A DNA stretch of 64,000 nucleotides from Trifolium pratense (lineage: Eukaryota; Streptophyta; Magnoliopsida; Fabales; Fabaceae). The stretch is from assembly GCF_020283565.1 (NCBI RefSeq), contig NC_060062.1:6857322-6921321 (forward strand). Direction: 5' to 3'. The notes under the pieces were generated by a model that worked only from the letters and a program-made list of their open reading frames with translations, was not told the origin of the DNA and searched no databases. Position numbers and translations under genes: made by a program. Position 1 is the stretch's first letter. Each line of letters starts with the position of its first letter. Positions 32,441-44,859 of the stretch are shown here, in pieces.

Positions 32441-35400
32441 ACCAAATAGTACATGTTATATGTGGCAATTCCTACTATATATTGTGGCTAACCCCAAAGA
32501 AGATCTTTGTGACCATATCCATCCATGAACCAATTAGTAGTACTAGAATAAGTCGTAACAATGGTGAGAAATATTTGACCACAGGAAAAATGAGTTATAC
32601 AGCTTCTTCATATGGCAATGTAATATCCCAAACTACTTAATAAGTAAATAATTAGTATGTCATTCACTTAATCCCAATTAAGCTTATTAATTTAAGCCAA
32701 GATCACAAGACAATAGATAGACTTTTAAAGAAGAACAAACCGCTCATCACTTGAACGCACTGCATATAGAAGTTATTGCCTGTTCTCTTTTAACATTAAG
32801 ATGAAGAGATTAACTTGATAGCTGTCATGGTGGTGTGTAGCAGAGAAATAGAGGTCACGGTCATGTGTTTTAAATATTTTATATTCATCTTATATTACAA
32901 CCGTCGGATTGATCACACAAATAAAAATGGTGCAGCAGAGCAGGTTGCAGATACTATGGCAGCTGAGGATCCAGATCGATAATATTTTTATTTGAATGTC
33001 AAATACCTCTATAATTAGGCGTGTCATGGTGTCCGATACTAGTCAGTGTTTGACACTTGTACGCCACGTGTTGGACAACTCACACAGATGTCCAAAACAT
33101 ATAAGACACTCGTACAACACATGCCAGACAAGTGTCCTTAGACACATAACGGAACATAAACCCACAAGAGTTAAAGATGTGTCGAAACAACAATGTTGAT
33201 CAACGAGATTATTTTTAGCTTTTTCAATAGTAGATAAATAAAGATCAAATATTGTCTTATCTTGTTTAAAAACTTTATTTTAGTGAAATAACTTGCTCAA
33301 CTTAAATGCATATGTATATATTTTGATTATCAATTTACATATTTTACAAAAATATGACGGTGTCAATGTCCTACATTTTTTATATTAGCACTATCGATGT
33401 ATTTGTGTTCATGTCGTTTCAGGTATCTGTGTCAAAGTTCGTATTTCATGATGGAATGTTGTGTATGTTGTGACTTGCGAGGCACGAGGCAGTAGGCCTA
33501 CCTCCCTGTTATGTGAAATTGAGGGAGTTTAATTTGTGGTAATTTAGTGTTTTAAGCAACTTCCAACCCTTTCTTTCTATTCTATAATCTTATTTCCATG
33601 TCCTTTAAGTTAATGGTGACACTTTTCGTTGATAAATAAAATTTGGGATTCAATTTTTATTTAGAGCGGTTAAAACTTAAAAGTATAACAATATTAAAAA
33701 TAGAGCTTTTTTTTTTTGTTGATAATGATTAAAATTGAACCTTAGTTCAATGTAATCATCAACTTGCACATTATTTATAAACAAAGTTTAGGGCATTTAG
33801 GCTATAAATTGGACCTATATTCAATGTAATAATCAAATTTCACTTTTATAATTCATACTTAAACTCTTGTTATTTTATTCTACATTTTCTTTACCTTTTC
33901 AACGGGCATTTTGTAATTCATAGTTAAATTCTGCTTATTTTATTCTAATTCATAGTCAAACTCTCATTCAATGTAATCATCAACTTGTAACTCAGTTAAT
34001 TTCTTTTTTAGGTTTTCTTTGTCATTTTTTTAGAGCAATTAAGAATATCACATTCAATTTTTTTTTAAGAGCGGTTAAAAATATCACATATTTTGAGATT
34101 GATTCAACAATAAAAATTGTGCCACTAAAATAACTATTTTGCGGCAAGACTTTTAAAGCTTTGTGACCTTATGGATACAACATGACATGCAAATATGTAT
34201 ATTTTTTAATAGTATTTTTATTTAATAAATTAATTTTTTTAAAGTTTATTAAAATTTTGGCTTTATTTATTAAAAATAAATCAAGAGAATTTAAAGAAAT
34301 GAGTGTAGTTAACGCAGATTAAGGTATTTCGAAGTCCAAGTCTTTTTCTTTTTTTTAAAAAAAAAATAATTGTGTTCTCCCAAACATGGTCGACACCATC
34401 AAACCCCAATTGGGGTATAGCTCAAAGCATACTTATGTTTCGGAATGAATTCTCACCATTGGAAAAAAATTGAGGAAATAATATGTGCATTTAAACCATT
34501 AGATCAAAAACATGTAATAATATTTTAATTATAAAAAAGTAAAGACAAGTTGATCAATTGTTAAGATGTACAAATTGAGGAAAATTGAGGAAAAAAAACT
34601 TGAGAGGATCCTTTCTTCTTATATTTTGACAGAGCTCGTCGTATATGACACTATTTTTTGCTTGTGTTCCTTGTGTTTATTGTAAGAATATGGTGAATTT
34701 GTGGAGGTGTCATTTATACGTTGTGGGTGAAGCTCTATGAGGACGATATGCCTTAATTATAGTAGGGGTGTGTTCAAATTCAAATGGATCCAAATAAAAA
34801 TCGTAAATCGAACCAAAAAAATCGCAAAAACCGAATATGTCTGAATGTCTTTTTATGAAAACCGCTAGGTCACGTCAAATTTTGGATTGGTTTTTCAAAA
34901 CCGATCTAAACTGAACCAAATCGCATACATATATTTTTAATAGTTATTTATCTTTTTATTAGTATGATATATTGCATAACCTATTATTTGTTGGATATCC
35001 AAAAATCGATCCAAATCAAATCACATAAAATTGGATCGAATCACACTTTTTTTAATTTGTTATTCAAAACTAAAGCGAACCAAAAATAAATTTATTTTTG
35101 GATCGGATGATTTTTGCCTTAAAACCGATTCAAACCAAACCACAATCACCTCTATGCCACATATACACAATCATGTGGTTAGTTTTCTCATTGCTCAATG
35201 TTGGTCAATTCTTTCTATTTATCACTTGAGTATATACGGACAATAACCAACAAAAATATTGGCTTCATGAAAACACTGATTTTCACATGGCTAAAATTGA
35301 AACAAATATGTGGATGCCTAAACTAGAAACTGTAAAACGGAAATCCAAAGATGCATTTGGACTAAATTAGCAACTACAAACAAGCAACCAACAAAACACA

Positions 35401-35888
35401 CAAACATGTTATTAATTAGAACCTCCAATTGAATAATCAACCGACTAATTTATCACTATTGAAGTTATATATAAAAATTCCAAATTTTAAGACCCTAAAC
35501 TATCGATTTTTCATTGATTACCTTAGTGTTGTTTCAAACTTGTTGGTGGATTTGTCACAATTGTATGCATTTGGATTAGTAATTTGTTTGAAAAAAATTA
35601 ATTTTAGAGAGAAATTGAAAGACAAAAAAAAAAAAGAGAATAGTAAAAAGTGTTTTACAGCTTTATGTAAGTGTTGCAAAACAAAAAAAACAGTGGGAGC
35701 AAAATAAAAAAAAAATTAAAATAAGAATATTGTTGAAAATTTTAAAAATCTAGGTGCATCCTTCACGAAGGACCCATTTGGTTCTATGAAAAGAAAGTAG
35801 GAGGAAAAAACATTACACAAATCAATACATGAACTTAGACTAAAGTTAATCTAAATTCATATATTGGTATGCGTAATTTTCTTTCTTT
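32441..35888. other. Intergenic, no gene recognised
   Basis: AT-rich. Around 33010-33190 and 33350-33430 phrases such as 'gtgtcatggtgtccgatac' and 'tgtgtcaaagttcgt' look like a decayed repeat. Around 34790-35150 many 'aaccgaacc' and 'aaatcg' variants suggest another old repeat. The frames at 35031-35707 are low-complexity and unconvincing. Confidence 0.45.
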
Positions 35889-36221
35889 CTATTTTTTTTC
35901 CATAGAAACAAACGGATCATAAAAATCAGGAGGAGGAAAACATTTACAATAATGATTACGATAGCATTTTCCAACCCAAGGAGCTACACAAACAATATAA
36001 GCGCATTCATGATCCTCCTTGCAAAGTTTATATATTGCTGTGATACAAAAAAAAAATAAGAAACAAATTTTACTATAACAGTTCAAATATTTTGTACAAT
36101 AAGATAATCAAGAAACTTTAAAGGAATACGAAATGGTTTACTTACCACTAACATCAGTTACCACAAGAAACAAGGAAATAAAAATGATCGTTAAATAAAC
36201 AAATTTAATATTTTCAGCCAT
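35889..36221 (-). CDS. NCR-b: nodule cysteine-rich secreted peptide
   Basis: Exons 36221-36146 (76 nt) and 36037-35889, with a 108-nt phase-1 intron, give 74 aa. The signal peptide begins MAENIKFVYLTIIF. The mature part has exactly six cysteines, C-x5-C-x4-C-x7-C-x5-C-x1-C, with CKEDHEC and CVAPWVGKC. A proline- and aromatic-rich tail (FPPPDFYDPF) extends beyond the last cysteine. A TATAAG-type box is at 36328-36323 on the minus strand, ~105 bp before the ATG. A full-length LINE begins 264 bp upstream of the ATG (36485), so distal promoter sequence has been pushed ~6.3 kb away. Role expected from the family: targeting of nodule bacteroids. Confidence 0.9.
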
Positions 36222-36380
36222 ACTTTTTCTACAAAGCTTGCTATAGATATCAATTTATTTGATCACTTTATGCTGTAAGAGTTCTGAGTTTTGTTTATTT
36301 GTTTAAATAAATATTTTTGGCACTTATAAGTTATAGATCACCATTTTATAATAGTAATTATAATTATAAAATTTGTCGTT

Positions 36381-36410
36381 GTTAATCAATTTGCCCATTT
36401 AGCTAGTTCA
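36381..36410 (-). promoter_or_regulatory. Conserved NCR upstream block (NCR-b)
   Basis: 'gttaatcaatttgcccattt' then 'agctagttcaat', ~160 bp upstream of the ATG. It corresponds to the block at the other NCR genes but diverges at its distal end ('agaatagaaac'). Confidence 0.55.
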
Positions 36411-37217
36411 ATAGAATAGAAACTTTATATTATAATAGATAGGGGCCAAAAATAGAAAGGCCAATTATGTTTTTCATTTCTGTCTCGTGACTGGAGTTTT
36501 CCCGAGACTTCTGTAACTATGGGCTTTACTATATGGATTCGTTGTATCACAAGTCTTATTACATAAAATTGTTTGTAAAGATACTCTCCAACTGTTTGAT
36601 AAAATGCTTGTGAGGAATCTTCAGGATCAATCTTCTTCTAATTCCTCGGAATAACAATCTTCGACACATCTTCAACTCAACATCATATCAGGCATTGACA
36701 ATCTTCTTCTAATTACTCTGTATAACAATCAGCAGGATCAAGTTCTGGTGTATATGGTTATTGATCTGTACTCTTTTTTCCTTCTCTAGGTTTTATCCCT
36801 TTGGGTTTTACTAGGAAGGTTTTTTAACGAGGCAGGTCTATTTTTGTTTTGCTAATGAAACAACAATCTTGTGAACCCTTTTTTAAACATCTGATATGAA
36901 TCCTCCCTCCTTTTTCACAGTCTTCATTGTCGGTTGATTAGCCAAACGAGAGTTTAAAGTCCTAGTCCGGTTTCTCTGGTAACAGAGATTCCCTCGGCTG
37001 GGGACCAGTTTTGGCGAATCAACTGAACGGCGAAGAGGTTTTTCTGAAGGATAGGGGACGGCGATCAGAATTAGCAATATCAAGCAACATCAAGGATATA
37101 GCAACTATCGGTATACATTTGATCTTTTGAGTTGTGTTTTGATGTCAGGGTTTGTGTTGTTCATCTTTCTTTCGTTTACACTCTAGCGATCAGAGCTATT
37201 TTCATATATTCACAACT

Positions 37218-39320
37218 ATGGGACGCAATAGCGAGCAAGATTGGAATGAAGTGATCGGTAGGAACCAGAGACGAAGAAATAACGGCCACGGCAGAATCGA
37301 TATCGCAACAACCACCAGACAACATAGGGAAAAGGAGATACCTTATGTCACTTATTTTTTCACTGATTTTCCGGATAGTTTCGGAGCGAAGGCAATGTCA
37401 AACATTTTTCACAAGTACGGAGATATCGTAGAAGTTGTTATCCTAGATAGGAGGGACAAGAGAGGTAGGCGCTTTGGGTTTGCACGTTTTGAAAATGTTA
37501 GTAACACAAGGAGCTTTGAGTATGAACTCGATGGGATCATAATTGGCAGGGACAAAATCTCTGTTAACATTTCACGTTTTCAGAGAGAGGTTAGGCAGCG
37601 AGATAATGTGACTAGAGATAAGGGCCACAATGGCACAGGGGCTACGAGGGAAGAAAGACAACATGGCAGAGAAGCTGTTCATGTTCACGTTGAAGATCAT
37701 AACAATTCTTATGCGCAGGCTGTCAAGAAGGGGGCGAAGAACAATGGTGCTTCATACCAGATCAATCAAGGATTACGTAGGGTGAGTTTTGGTGCAAAGG
37801 AAGAAGAACTACAACGTCTTAAGCGAGCTTTTGTGGGAAAAGTTGTCCAACCTGGAATGTCGTATAATATTCAAGAAGGTTTTCATAGTCAAGGTTATTA
37901 TGGAGTAAAGATCACACCTTTAGGTGCGAACCTGGTCTTGATGGAAGAACAAGAGGAGGGCGAGCTTCAGGCACTTCAGGCAGATGCAAAAGACTGGCTG
38001 GAACAATGGTTCAGCCTTATAAAACCTTGGGAAACTAGCGCAGTGGATAATGAAAGAGTGTCGTGGGTTCGTGTGTACGGTATTCCAGCACATGCTTGGA
38101 ATGTTGATTTTTTCAACCTCATTTGTAAGGCTTATGGTATGTTTATTAACGCGGATGATGGCACCATGAAGAAAAACACCATGGATGTTGCACGTTTGAT
38201 GTTGAGGACCAAAAGTCACAAGGTTATTGATGATGTTTTTGAGGCAATCATTAATGGAGAAATTTTTTCGATGAGAATTATTGAGGATTCTTATGGGTCT
38301 ATGCGTATTCTTAGTCCTGCAAAGCCCAATTATGATGGTCGTGACGATTCGATTGATAGTTCTAACGAGGAAGAAGAGTTGGGATCCATGGAGGATGTAG
38401 TTTCAGCAAGTGATAACCTTGATCACGCTGAGCAAGATAGAGAATTAGTTGAGGAGACAATGCATTCTTTGGCTTTGGTTGCTCTTCCAAATTCAAATGT
38501 CAACAGAGTTGAGGTTGTAGAAATCGTAGAGGAAAGTTTGCCTAAAGAAGTTATTCCTAATCAACTCAATAATAATGTTTTTTCGTTACATTCAGATTCT
38601 CACGATAACCAGGGTGAGTTAGGTGTATATGATAATGGTTCTTTTAATAATAGTCAATTTATTTCTAGCCCGATGGTCAATAGTGTGGAGAAAGGTACAG
38701 TTAGCAGTGAACCCAATGCTAACAGTCCAGTGATGTCCAGCAACTTGAATTTATCTCAAGAAAGGGGAATGGGTTGCAAGCCAGTATCTAAGGGAGTCAT
38801 GGGATGCACTAATTCCATAGCTAATTCTAAGCTGAATCCTATTCTGGAGCCTATTGTCTGTGTTGCGCAGGGAGGGGTTAAAAACAACCCGAAGAAAAAA
38901 AGCATTGGTTTGATTAAGGAGAATAACATAATTCATCATCGCCCCCCTTTGTATGACACTAGTAGAAATAAAACTTCTACTGGTTTATCTGCTAAAGGTC
39001 TCGAGGTTAAGAACGACAAGTGCACGCGTAATCCTGTTGGAAAAATTAAGAAACCAATTATTGCTTCCAACTCTGTTTCTTCAACAGGCACGATACTTTG
39101 TTGTAGCTCTTTGCAATCGTCAGATATTAGAAATTGTAACAAGGTATTTTTAAAAAATAGAGAAAAGGAAGTTATGTCAAAAATTTGGAAGGGGGCCAGA
39201 GACTTTGGTGTAGGAGGAGAGGAAGATGAAGATGTTTGTATTCACCACATTCACAATAATAAAAGAAGAGATGAGGATGGTAGAATTCAAAGGGCGCAAC
39301 AGAAAAAGTGTGCCAAATGA
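37218..39320 (+). CDS. LINE ORF1 protein with RRM domain
   Basis: About 700 aa from the ATG at 37218. Residues ~36-115 form an RNA-recognition motif: the RNP-2-like YVTYFFTDFP and the RNP-1-like RRFGFARFENV. Plant L1 ORF1 proteins use this domain to bind LINE RNA. A central region around residues 230-390 (WLEQWFSLIKPWE, VSWVRVYGIPAHAWN) resembles the DUF4283-type segment found in plant retroelements. The rest is low-complexity N/S-rich. The frame is intact. Its TGA (39318-39320) overlaps the ATG of ORF2 as ATGA, suggesting coupled translation. Confidence 0.85.
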   Translation: MGRNSEQDWNEVIGRNQRRRNNGHGRIDIATTTRQHREKEIPYVTYFFTDFPDSFGAKAMSNIFHKYGDIVEVVILDRRDKRGRRFGFARFENVSNTRSFEYELDGIIIGRDKISVNISRFQREVRQRDNVTRDKGHNGTGATREERQHGREAVHVHVEDHNNSYAQAVKKGAKNNGASYQINQGLRRVSFGAKEEELQRLKRAFVGKVVQPGMSYNIQEGFHSQGYYGVKITPLGANLVLMEEQEEGELQALQADAKDWLEQWFSLIKPWETSAVDNERVSWVRVYGIPAHAWNVDFFNLICKAYGMFINADDGTMKKNTMDVARLMLRTKSHKVIDDVFEAIINGEIFSMRIIEDSYGSMRILSPAKPNYDGRDDSIDSSNEEEELGSMEDVVSASDNLDHAEQDRELVEETMHSLALVALPNSNVNRVEVVEIVEESLPKEVIPNQLNNNVFSLHSDSHDNQGELGVYDNGSFNNSQFISSPMVNSVEKGTVSSEPNANSPVMSSNLNLSQERGMGCKPVSKGVMGCTNSIANSKLNPILEPIVCVAQGGVKNNPKKKSIGLIKENNIIHHRPPLYDTSRNKTSTGLSAKGLEVKNDKCTRNPVGKIKKPIIASNSVSSTGTILCCSSLQSSDIRNCNKVFLKNREKEVMSKIWKGARDFGVGGEEDEDVCIHHIHNNKRRDEDGRIQRAQQKKCAK

Positions 39321-42300
39321 AGATAGTATTCTTGAATATGAGAGGGTGGGGGGTGGGGGGGGGGGGGGAGGTTGAGTCAGTTTCTCAAAAAAGGTATGTT
39401 TGATTTATGTATGTTACAAGAAACAAAGAGAGCACATTTTGATGATTCTATGATTCATAATTTGTGGGGGCATCAAGATGTTCACTAGGCGGCTAAGGAG
39501 GCGGTAGGACCATTTGGAGGTATTTTAACAATCTGGAACTCTGACTTATTCAAATTGCTAAATATCTTTTATGGTGACGGCTTTGTGAGGATTTGTGTTG
39601 ATTGGGAGGGTATGAGGGTGAACATTGTTAATGTGTACTCTCCTTGTAATTTAGCGGGCAAAAGAAAATTATGGGAAGACTTATTGAATCTTAGAAGAGG
39701 GGATAGTGGTGAATGGTGTATTGGTGGTGATTTTAACGCTATTCTTCATTTATCCGAAAGAAAAGGAAGTAGTGTTGCTACAAGGAGGAGTGAGGTTAAC
39801 TTTTTCAAAGAGTTTGTGGATGACATGGAACTTATCGATATACCTGTGCTAGGGAAGAAATTTTCTTGGTTCAGCCCAGACGGTATAACTATGAGCCGCT
39901 TAGACAGGTTCTTGTTATCAGAGGGCTTCTTGAAGAAGAATGGTGTTAAGGGGCAATGGATCGGAGACCGTGATATATCTGATCATTGTCCAGTTTGGCT
40001 CCTCAGCTCGTCGTGTAATTGGGGCCCTAAACCTTTTAGGGTGATAAACGGTTGGTTAGAACATCCAGAGTTTAATGGTTTTGTGGAATCAGCATGGAAA
40101 AGTTACGATATTAGGGGTAAACAAGCTTTTGTCTTGAAAGAAAAACTAAAACTTCTTAGAGAGAGTCTAAAGAAGTGGAACAAGGAGGTGTTTGGTTATT
40201 TGGATCTAAACATAGAGAAGACAGTCTCCGATATTAATGAGTTTGAAGGCCTTCTTTCAAGTACTAATGGGGATGCTGATTACCTTATGTTAGAGGGCCT
40301 AAATAAGGAGTTTTGGAAGCAACTTCAATTTAAGGATAGCTTACTCAAACAGAAGTCCAGATCAAAGTGGGTTAAAGAAGGGGATTCTAATACCAAATTT
40401 TTTCATCAGACTTTAAAGGGTAGAAGGAGGAATAACCAACTAGTGGCGTTGAGAGATGGTGACAAATGGGTTCAAGGGGTCGATGAGATCAAGTCTTTTG
40501 TAAAAAATTATTTTGCTAATAACTTCACCGAAGAATGGCATAACCGTCCTACTCTAGATGGGCTTTCGTTTAACTCCTTGACGGAAGCAGATAATTCTTC
40601 TTTATTATCTCCCTTTTCGGTTGAGGAAGTTAGAGAGGTTGTGTGGAATAGTGATGGCAATAAGTGTCCGGGTCCTGATGGATTTAACTTTAACTTCTTG
40701 AAGACTTGTTGGGACATCCTAAAAACAGATGTTATGGAGTTTTTGAACGAATTTCACAGTAGTGCTTTCCTTCTAAAGGCGATCACTGCATCTTTCTTGA
40801 CACTAGTACCAAAAAAGGATCATCCTCAAGTATCATCAGATTATAGACCCATTTGCCTTGTTGGTTGTTTGTATAAAATCCTTTCAAAGGTGTTGGCGGC
40901 TCGTCTAAAAAAAGTTATTGGTAAATTGATCTCAGATTGTCAAACAGCCTTTGTTCCTAATCGTCAGATTTTGGATGGGGTTTTGGTAGTGAATGAACTG
41001 ATTGATTTTGCCAAGAGAAGAAAAGACAGGTGTTTATTATTGAAGGTTGATTTTGAGAGGGCGTACGATACGGTAAATTGGAATTTTTTGGAGTATATGA
41101 TGCGGAGAATGAGATTTGCGCAGAGGTGGCTGAAGTGGATGAGAGCCTGTATTTTTACTAGCTCAATGGTAGTCCTACGGCGGATTTTGTTGTTGGTAAA
41201 GGGCTGAGACAAGGGGATCCGTTATCTCCCTTTCTTTTCTTGATAGTTGCGGAAGGTCTCACTCGCTTAATGCAGAAGGCTGTTGACAATGGCAATTATC
41301 ATGGTTTTAAAGTTCGTGATGACTTACAGTTTCACACTCTTCAATTTGCAGATGATACTGTTCTAGTAGGTGAAGGGAAGTGGGAGAATTTGTGGTCGCT
41401 TAAAACTGTGTTGAGAAGTTTTGAATTAGTATCGGGACTGAAGGTTAATTTTTACAAAAGTAAGCTTTATGGCATTAATCTTGATGATAATTTTTTGTCC
41501 GCAGCGTCCTCCTTTTTACACTGTGAAGTAGAATCGATACCTTTTCGTTTTCTAGGAATTCCAGTTGGAGCTAACCCAAGGAGAAAGGTCACTTGGAATC
41601 CTATAGTGGAAGCTATGAAGAAACGACTTAATACTTGGAGTGGTCGAAATTTATCATTTGGCGGAAGAGTTACACTCATTAATTCGGTACTCTCTAGCCT
41701 CCCATTATATTTTTTCTCTTTTTTCAAGGTACCGGTGTGTGTTACAAGAATTGATTAGTATCCAAAGGAGATTTCTTTGGGGAGGATGTTCTGATATTAA
41801 GAAGATTTGTTGGGTTAGTTGGAACACAATTTGCCTACCAAAAGATAAAGGTGGGTTGGGTATAAAGAATCTAAATTATTTCAACCAAGCTTTACTTTGT
41901 AAATGGAAGTGGAGAGGTTTGTGTGATCATAATACTTTATGGACCAAACTATTAGAACATAGATATGGGAGTTTGGCTGATAATTTTTTGCACTCTAATC
42001 TTAGCAATGTCAAAGGTCAATCTTTGTGGTGGCGTGATATTATGAAGATTGGGGGTATTGAGAATGATGCGTGGTTCAGGACTAATGTGAGCAATGGCGC
42101 AGATAGCAGACGATGGGGGCTTACTCAATCAGGTATTTTTTCGGTGAATTCGACTTACGAGTTCCTTCACTCTCGCGAAGTTGTTGTGGCTATTGATGAA
42201 AATGTAGTGAAAGCTTTACAACAATTATGGTTAAATGATGTTCCATCCAAAGTAAGCATTTTTGGATGGAGGTTATTATTATCAAGACTTCCAACTCGAA

Positions 42301-42740
42301 TGGCCTTGGCAAGAAAATCTATCCTTGTTAATCCGCATGAGCAATGTTGCATTTTTTGTTTTGAAGAACAAGAGGAATTATCTCATGTGCTCTTTAATTG
42401 CTCTTTTTCTCAAAAGTTGTGGAAGCGGATTTTTAAATGGATGAATGTGGATTTCATCTCTTTTGATGACGGGTGGAAACATTTTTCCTCTTTTGGAGCT
42501 TTATTGAAAAATAAGAAATATGAAAAAGCTCGTCACGTTATTTGGTTGGCCACCACTTGGTGTATATGGCGTGCGCGTAACAATGTGGTTTTTAGAGGAG
42601 AAACTATTAATTGGAAAGTCTTAGAAGACAAGATTATTTATATTTCATGGTTTTGGTTTATAGGTAAAATAGCTAGTAAGTCTTCTTGTGTTTTTTCAGA
42701 TTGGTGTAAGGATCCATTAAAATGCATTATTAGCATGTAA
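39317..42740 (+). pseudogene. LINE ORF2 (endonuclease-RT-zf-RVT), disrupted
   Basis: The start MKIVFLNMRGWG is typical of plant L1 ORF2. Endonuclease motifs follow (GGDFNAIL, SDHCPVW), then reverse transcriptase (SDYRPICLVG, KVDFERAYDTVNW, FADDTVLVG) and the zinc-binding tail. At least four lesions are visible: a G-rich tract at 39344-39368 that breaks the frame, an in-frame TAG near 39487, a small deletion and frameshift near 41165, and a 1-nt frameshift near 41735. The reading frame continues correctly after each, so the copy was functional in the recent past but is now dead unless complemented. Confidence 0.88.
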
Positions 42741-42832
42741 TGGTTGCTATAAGAATTGTAAGGGTTGAGTACCCCATTGTACTCCTTATAATTCAATTTT
42801 TGCTTATAAAAAAAAATGTTTTTCATTTCTGT

Positions 42833-44859
42833 AATATTAGTAAATCTGAGTTTTAGTCCTTAAAAGAAATTCATTTGTTTTCTCCATGTAAAATTTGAAC
42901 TCATTGATTTTCCTCCTTCATTAACCTTGTCATCATATTAGGCCATGACATGGCATGATTTTGCTGACTTGGCATTGCCACGTCTTCAAGAGAGCCTCAC
43001 TACGCAAGGTTTTGATGAATCATCATAAATAGATTATTTTAATTAATTTTGTTAGGGACTATTACAACAAAAATGATCAAAAAAAAAAAATTTGTCTCTT
43101 TCATTCATCTCTTCAACCCAATTTTTATCCATTGTCATCAATTCAATATTCATCAATCTTCAATAAAAAATCTCATATTCATATCATTCAATCTATATTC
43201 ATATTATTTTTTAGAGCTTATCTCTTTCACCGTCCTTTCCTTTTTTGTTTGACAAATTTTCGATTCTTCTTGTTGTATGGTGAGTTTGACGGGGAGATGT
43301 ACTTAGATAATATATTATTGGATTTTTTAGATTTTAAAGTTACTAGTTTAGTCCACTAAATTTAACTATATATTTGCTTGTAACCTTTATTATGTTATGT
43401 CATGATATTTTTTTTAAAACCCTAGCCTACTTTGTGGTCACTCCGATGGAACCACAAGTACTCCTAGATAATCCCACAAATCAACCTTTTCCAAAAATCC
43501 CCAATTTATCTGTCCTCCCTCTTATCCAAAAATAGTTTTGCCAAATCCTTAAGTTTTGTCTTTGTATCATTTAATTATAAGATCTTTCAAGTTTTTTAGG
43601 TAGTGGATAGATCTTTATATTTCTAACTTGTTGCATCATTATCCTTCTAGTTAACCACATGTTACCTTGTTGCATTGTGGCCGTTAATATTGACTTCCAC
43701 TATGGTGGACATTTTGATGAAAAAGGCACATATAAGGGTAACAATGTAACAAGTTTTTGTAACGGATGATGACCGTAAGGGTAACAGTGCAACAAGTTAG
43801 AGACTTAAATGACCTATTTATTATCTAAAAAACTTAAAAGATATAACAGTTACAAACGTGAAACTTAAATGCATTTGGCCTATTTTTTTCTAAGGTAAGT
43901 TAAATCCACAAAAATCATATGAAAGATATGCGTTGAAATTGAGAATCTAAAGAACACCTATTTGGAAAAAATATATATAATTATTGGGTTAAATATGTTT
44001 TTTGTCTCTATAAATATCTCAAATTTCGTTTTTAGTTAATATAAAAATTTCCAGCAACTTTGAGTCCGTAAAGTATTATGATTTTGGTCTCTACGTTTCA
44101 GTCAACTCGTGCATATCATTTGAAATTTTAATTTTTTTTGCAGTCATACATTATAAGAATCTCTCTTGCAAAAGTTTAAATTTTTTTAACAACAGATGAA
44201 ATTAAGTATGATTTTTTTTGGTTATTTTGCACATAAAAATTCATAAATAATTTATCTTTTGTTAAAAAATTAGAAATTTTTATGGGATATGTTCTTATAA
44301 TATATTATAAATATGAATAAAAAAATCATTCAAAAATGTGAAAGTACACAAGAGTTTAATTAAAACTAGGAACCAAAAATTGTAATAGAAAAAATTTGAG
44401 GGAACAAAAGTTGTTGTAAACTTTTACAGGAACTAAATATTAGCGTTTTCAAAAGAAATGATCAAGAAATTCACAAGAAATTGATAATAATATAATAGAC
44501 TTGGTTTTCCTTTTTCTTATTTAAAGAGACAATATTTTGAATTCATTTCTAAGAATTCAACCCGTTATAAAACTCTCGTGGGAGAATTTTACCACCTATT
44601 ATGACCGGTCCTACTTAATTTAAGAATTTAGTCTTTATAATTGCGCGCACAAATTAACCTCTTCACCCAAAGTTGCGTTGATGGTAGCATTGTTGAATGA
44701 ACAAAAATGATCATTTTTTGTCTTTATTACATTAATTATATAGATAATAAATGTTTAAGATGACTAAACTAAACATAAAGCCAACCACTTTGGCAAATAA
44801 AAATAAACATAAAGCCAACCATTGTATATAATTTTCTATAATTTTGAAGTATGCATATC
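42833..44859. other. Intergenic, repeats, no gene
   Basis: Continues the DNA that lay upstream of NCR-b before the LINE arrived. It contains an imperfect inverted repeat (43568-43850). From 43984 there is the phrase 'gggttaaatatgttttttgtctct', a common legume repeat end whose partner end is not clear. The stretch 44690-44820 (3' flank of NCR-c) recurs at 45550-46110. Confidence 0.5.
43568..43850. repeat. Imperfect inverted repeat, possible old MITE
   Basis: 'aagttttttaggtagtgg' and 'ctaacttgttgca' near the left edge reappear in reverse complement near the right edge ('tgcaacaagttag', 'ctaaaaaactt'). Arms are diverged and no target duplication was identified. Confidence 0.45.

Larger units (their letters stand above)
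36485..42815 (+). mobile_element. Near full-length L1-type LINE (6.3 kb) with 17-bp target duplication
   Basis: The direct repeat ATGTTTTTCATTTCTGT occurs at 36468-36484 and 42816-42832, bounding an element that ends in a short A-run. It has a ~730-bp 5' leader, ORF1 (37218-39320), ORF2 (39317-42740, broken) and a 3' UTR with GAGTACCCCATTGTACTCC. The perfect target duplication shows 5'-complete, fairly recent insertion, although ORF2 now carries several lesions. Confidence 0.92.

Noticed and set aside
43049..43359. Plus-strand frames of 67-75 codons
   Set aside because: AT-rich low-complexity translation without start context or similarity.
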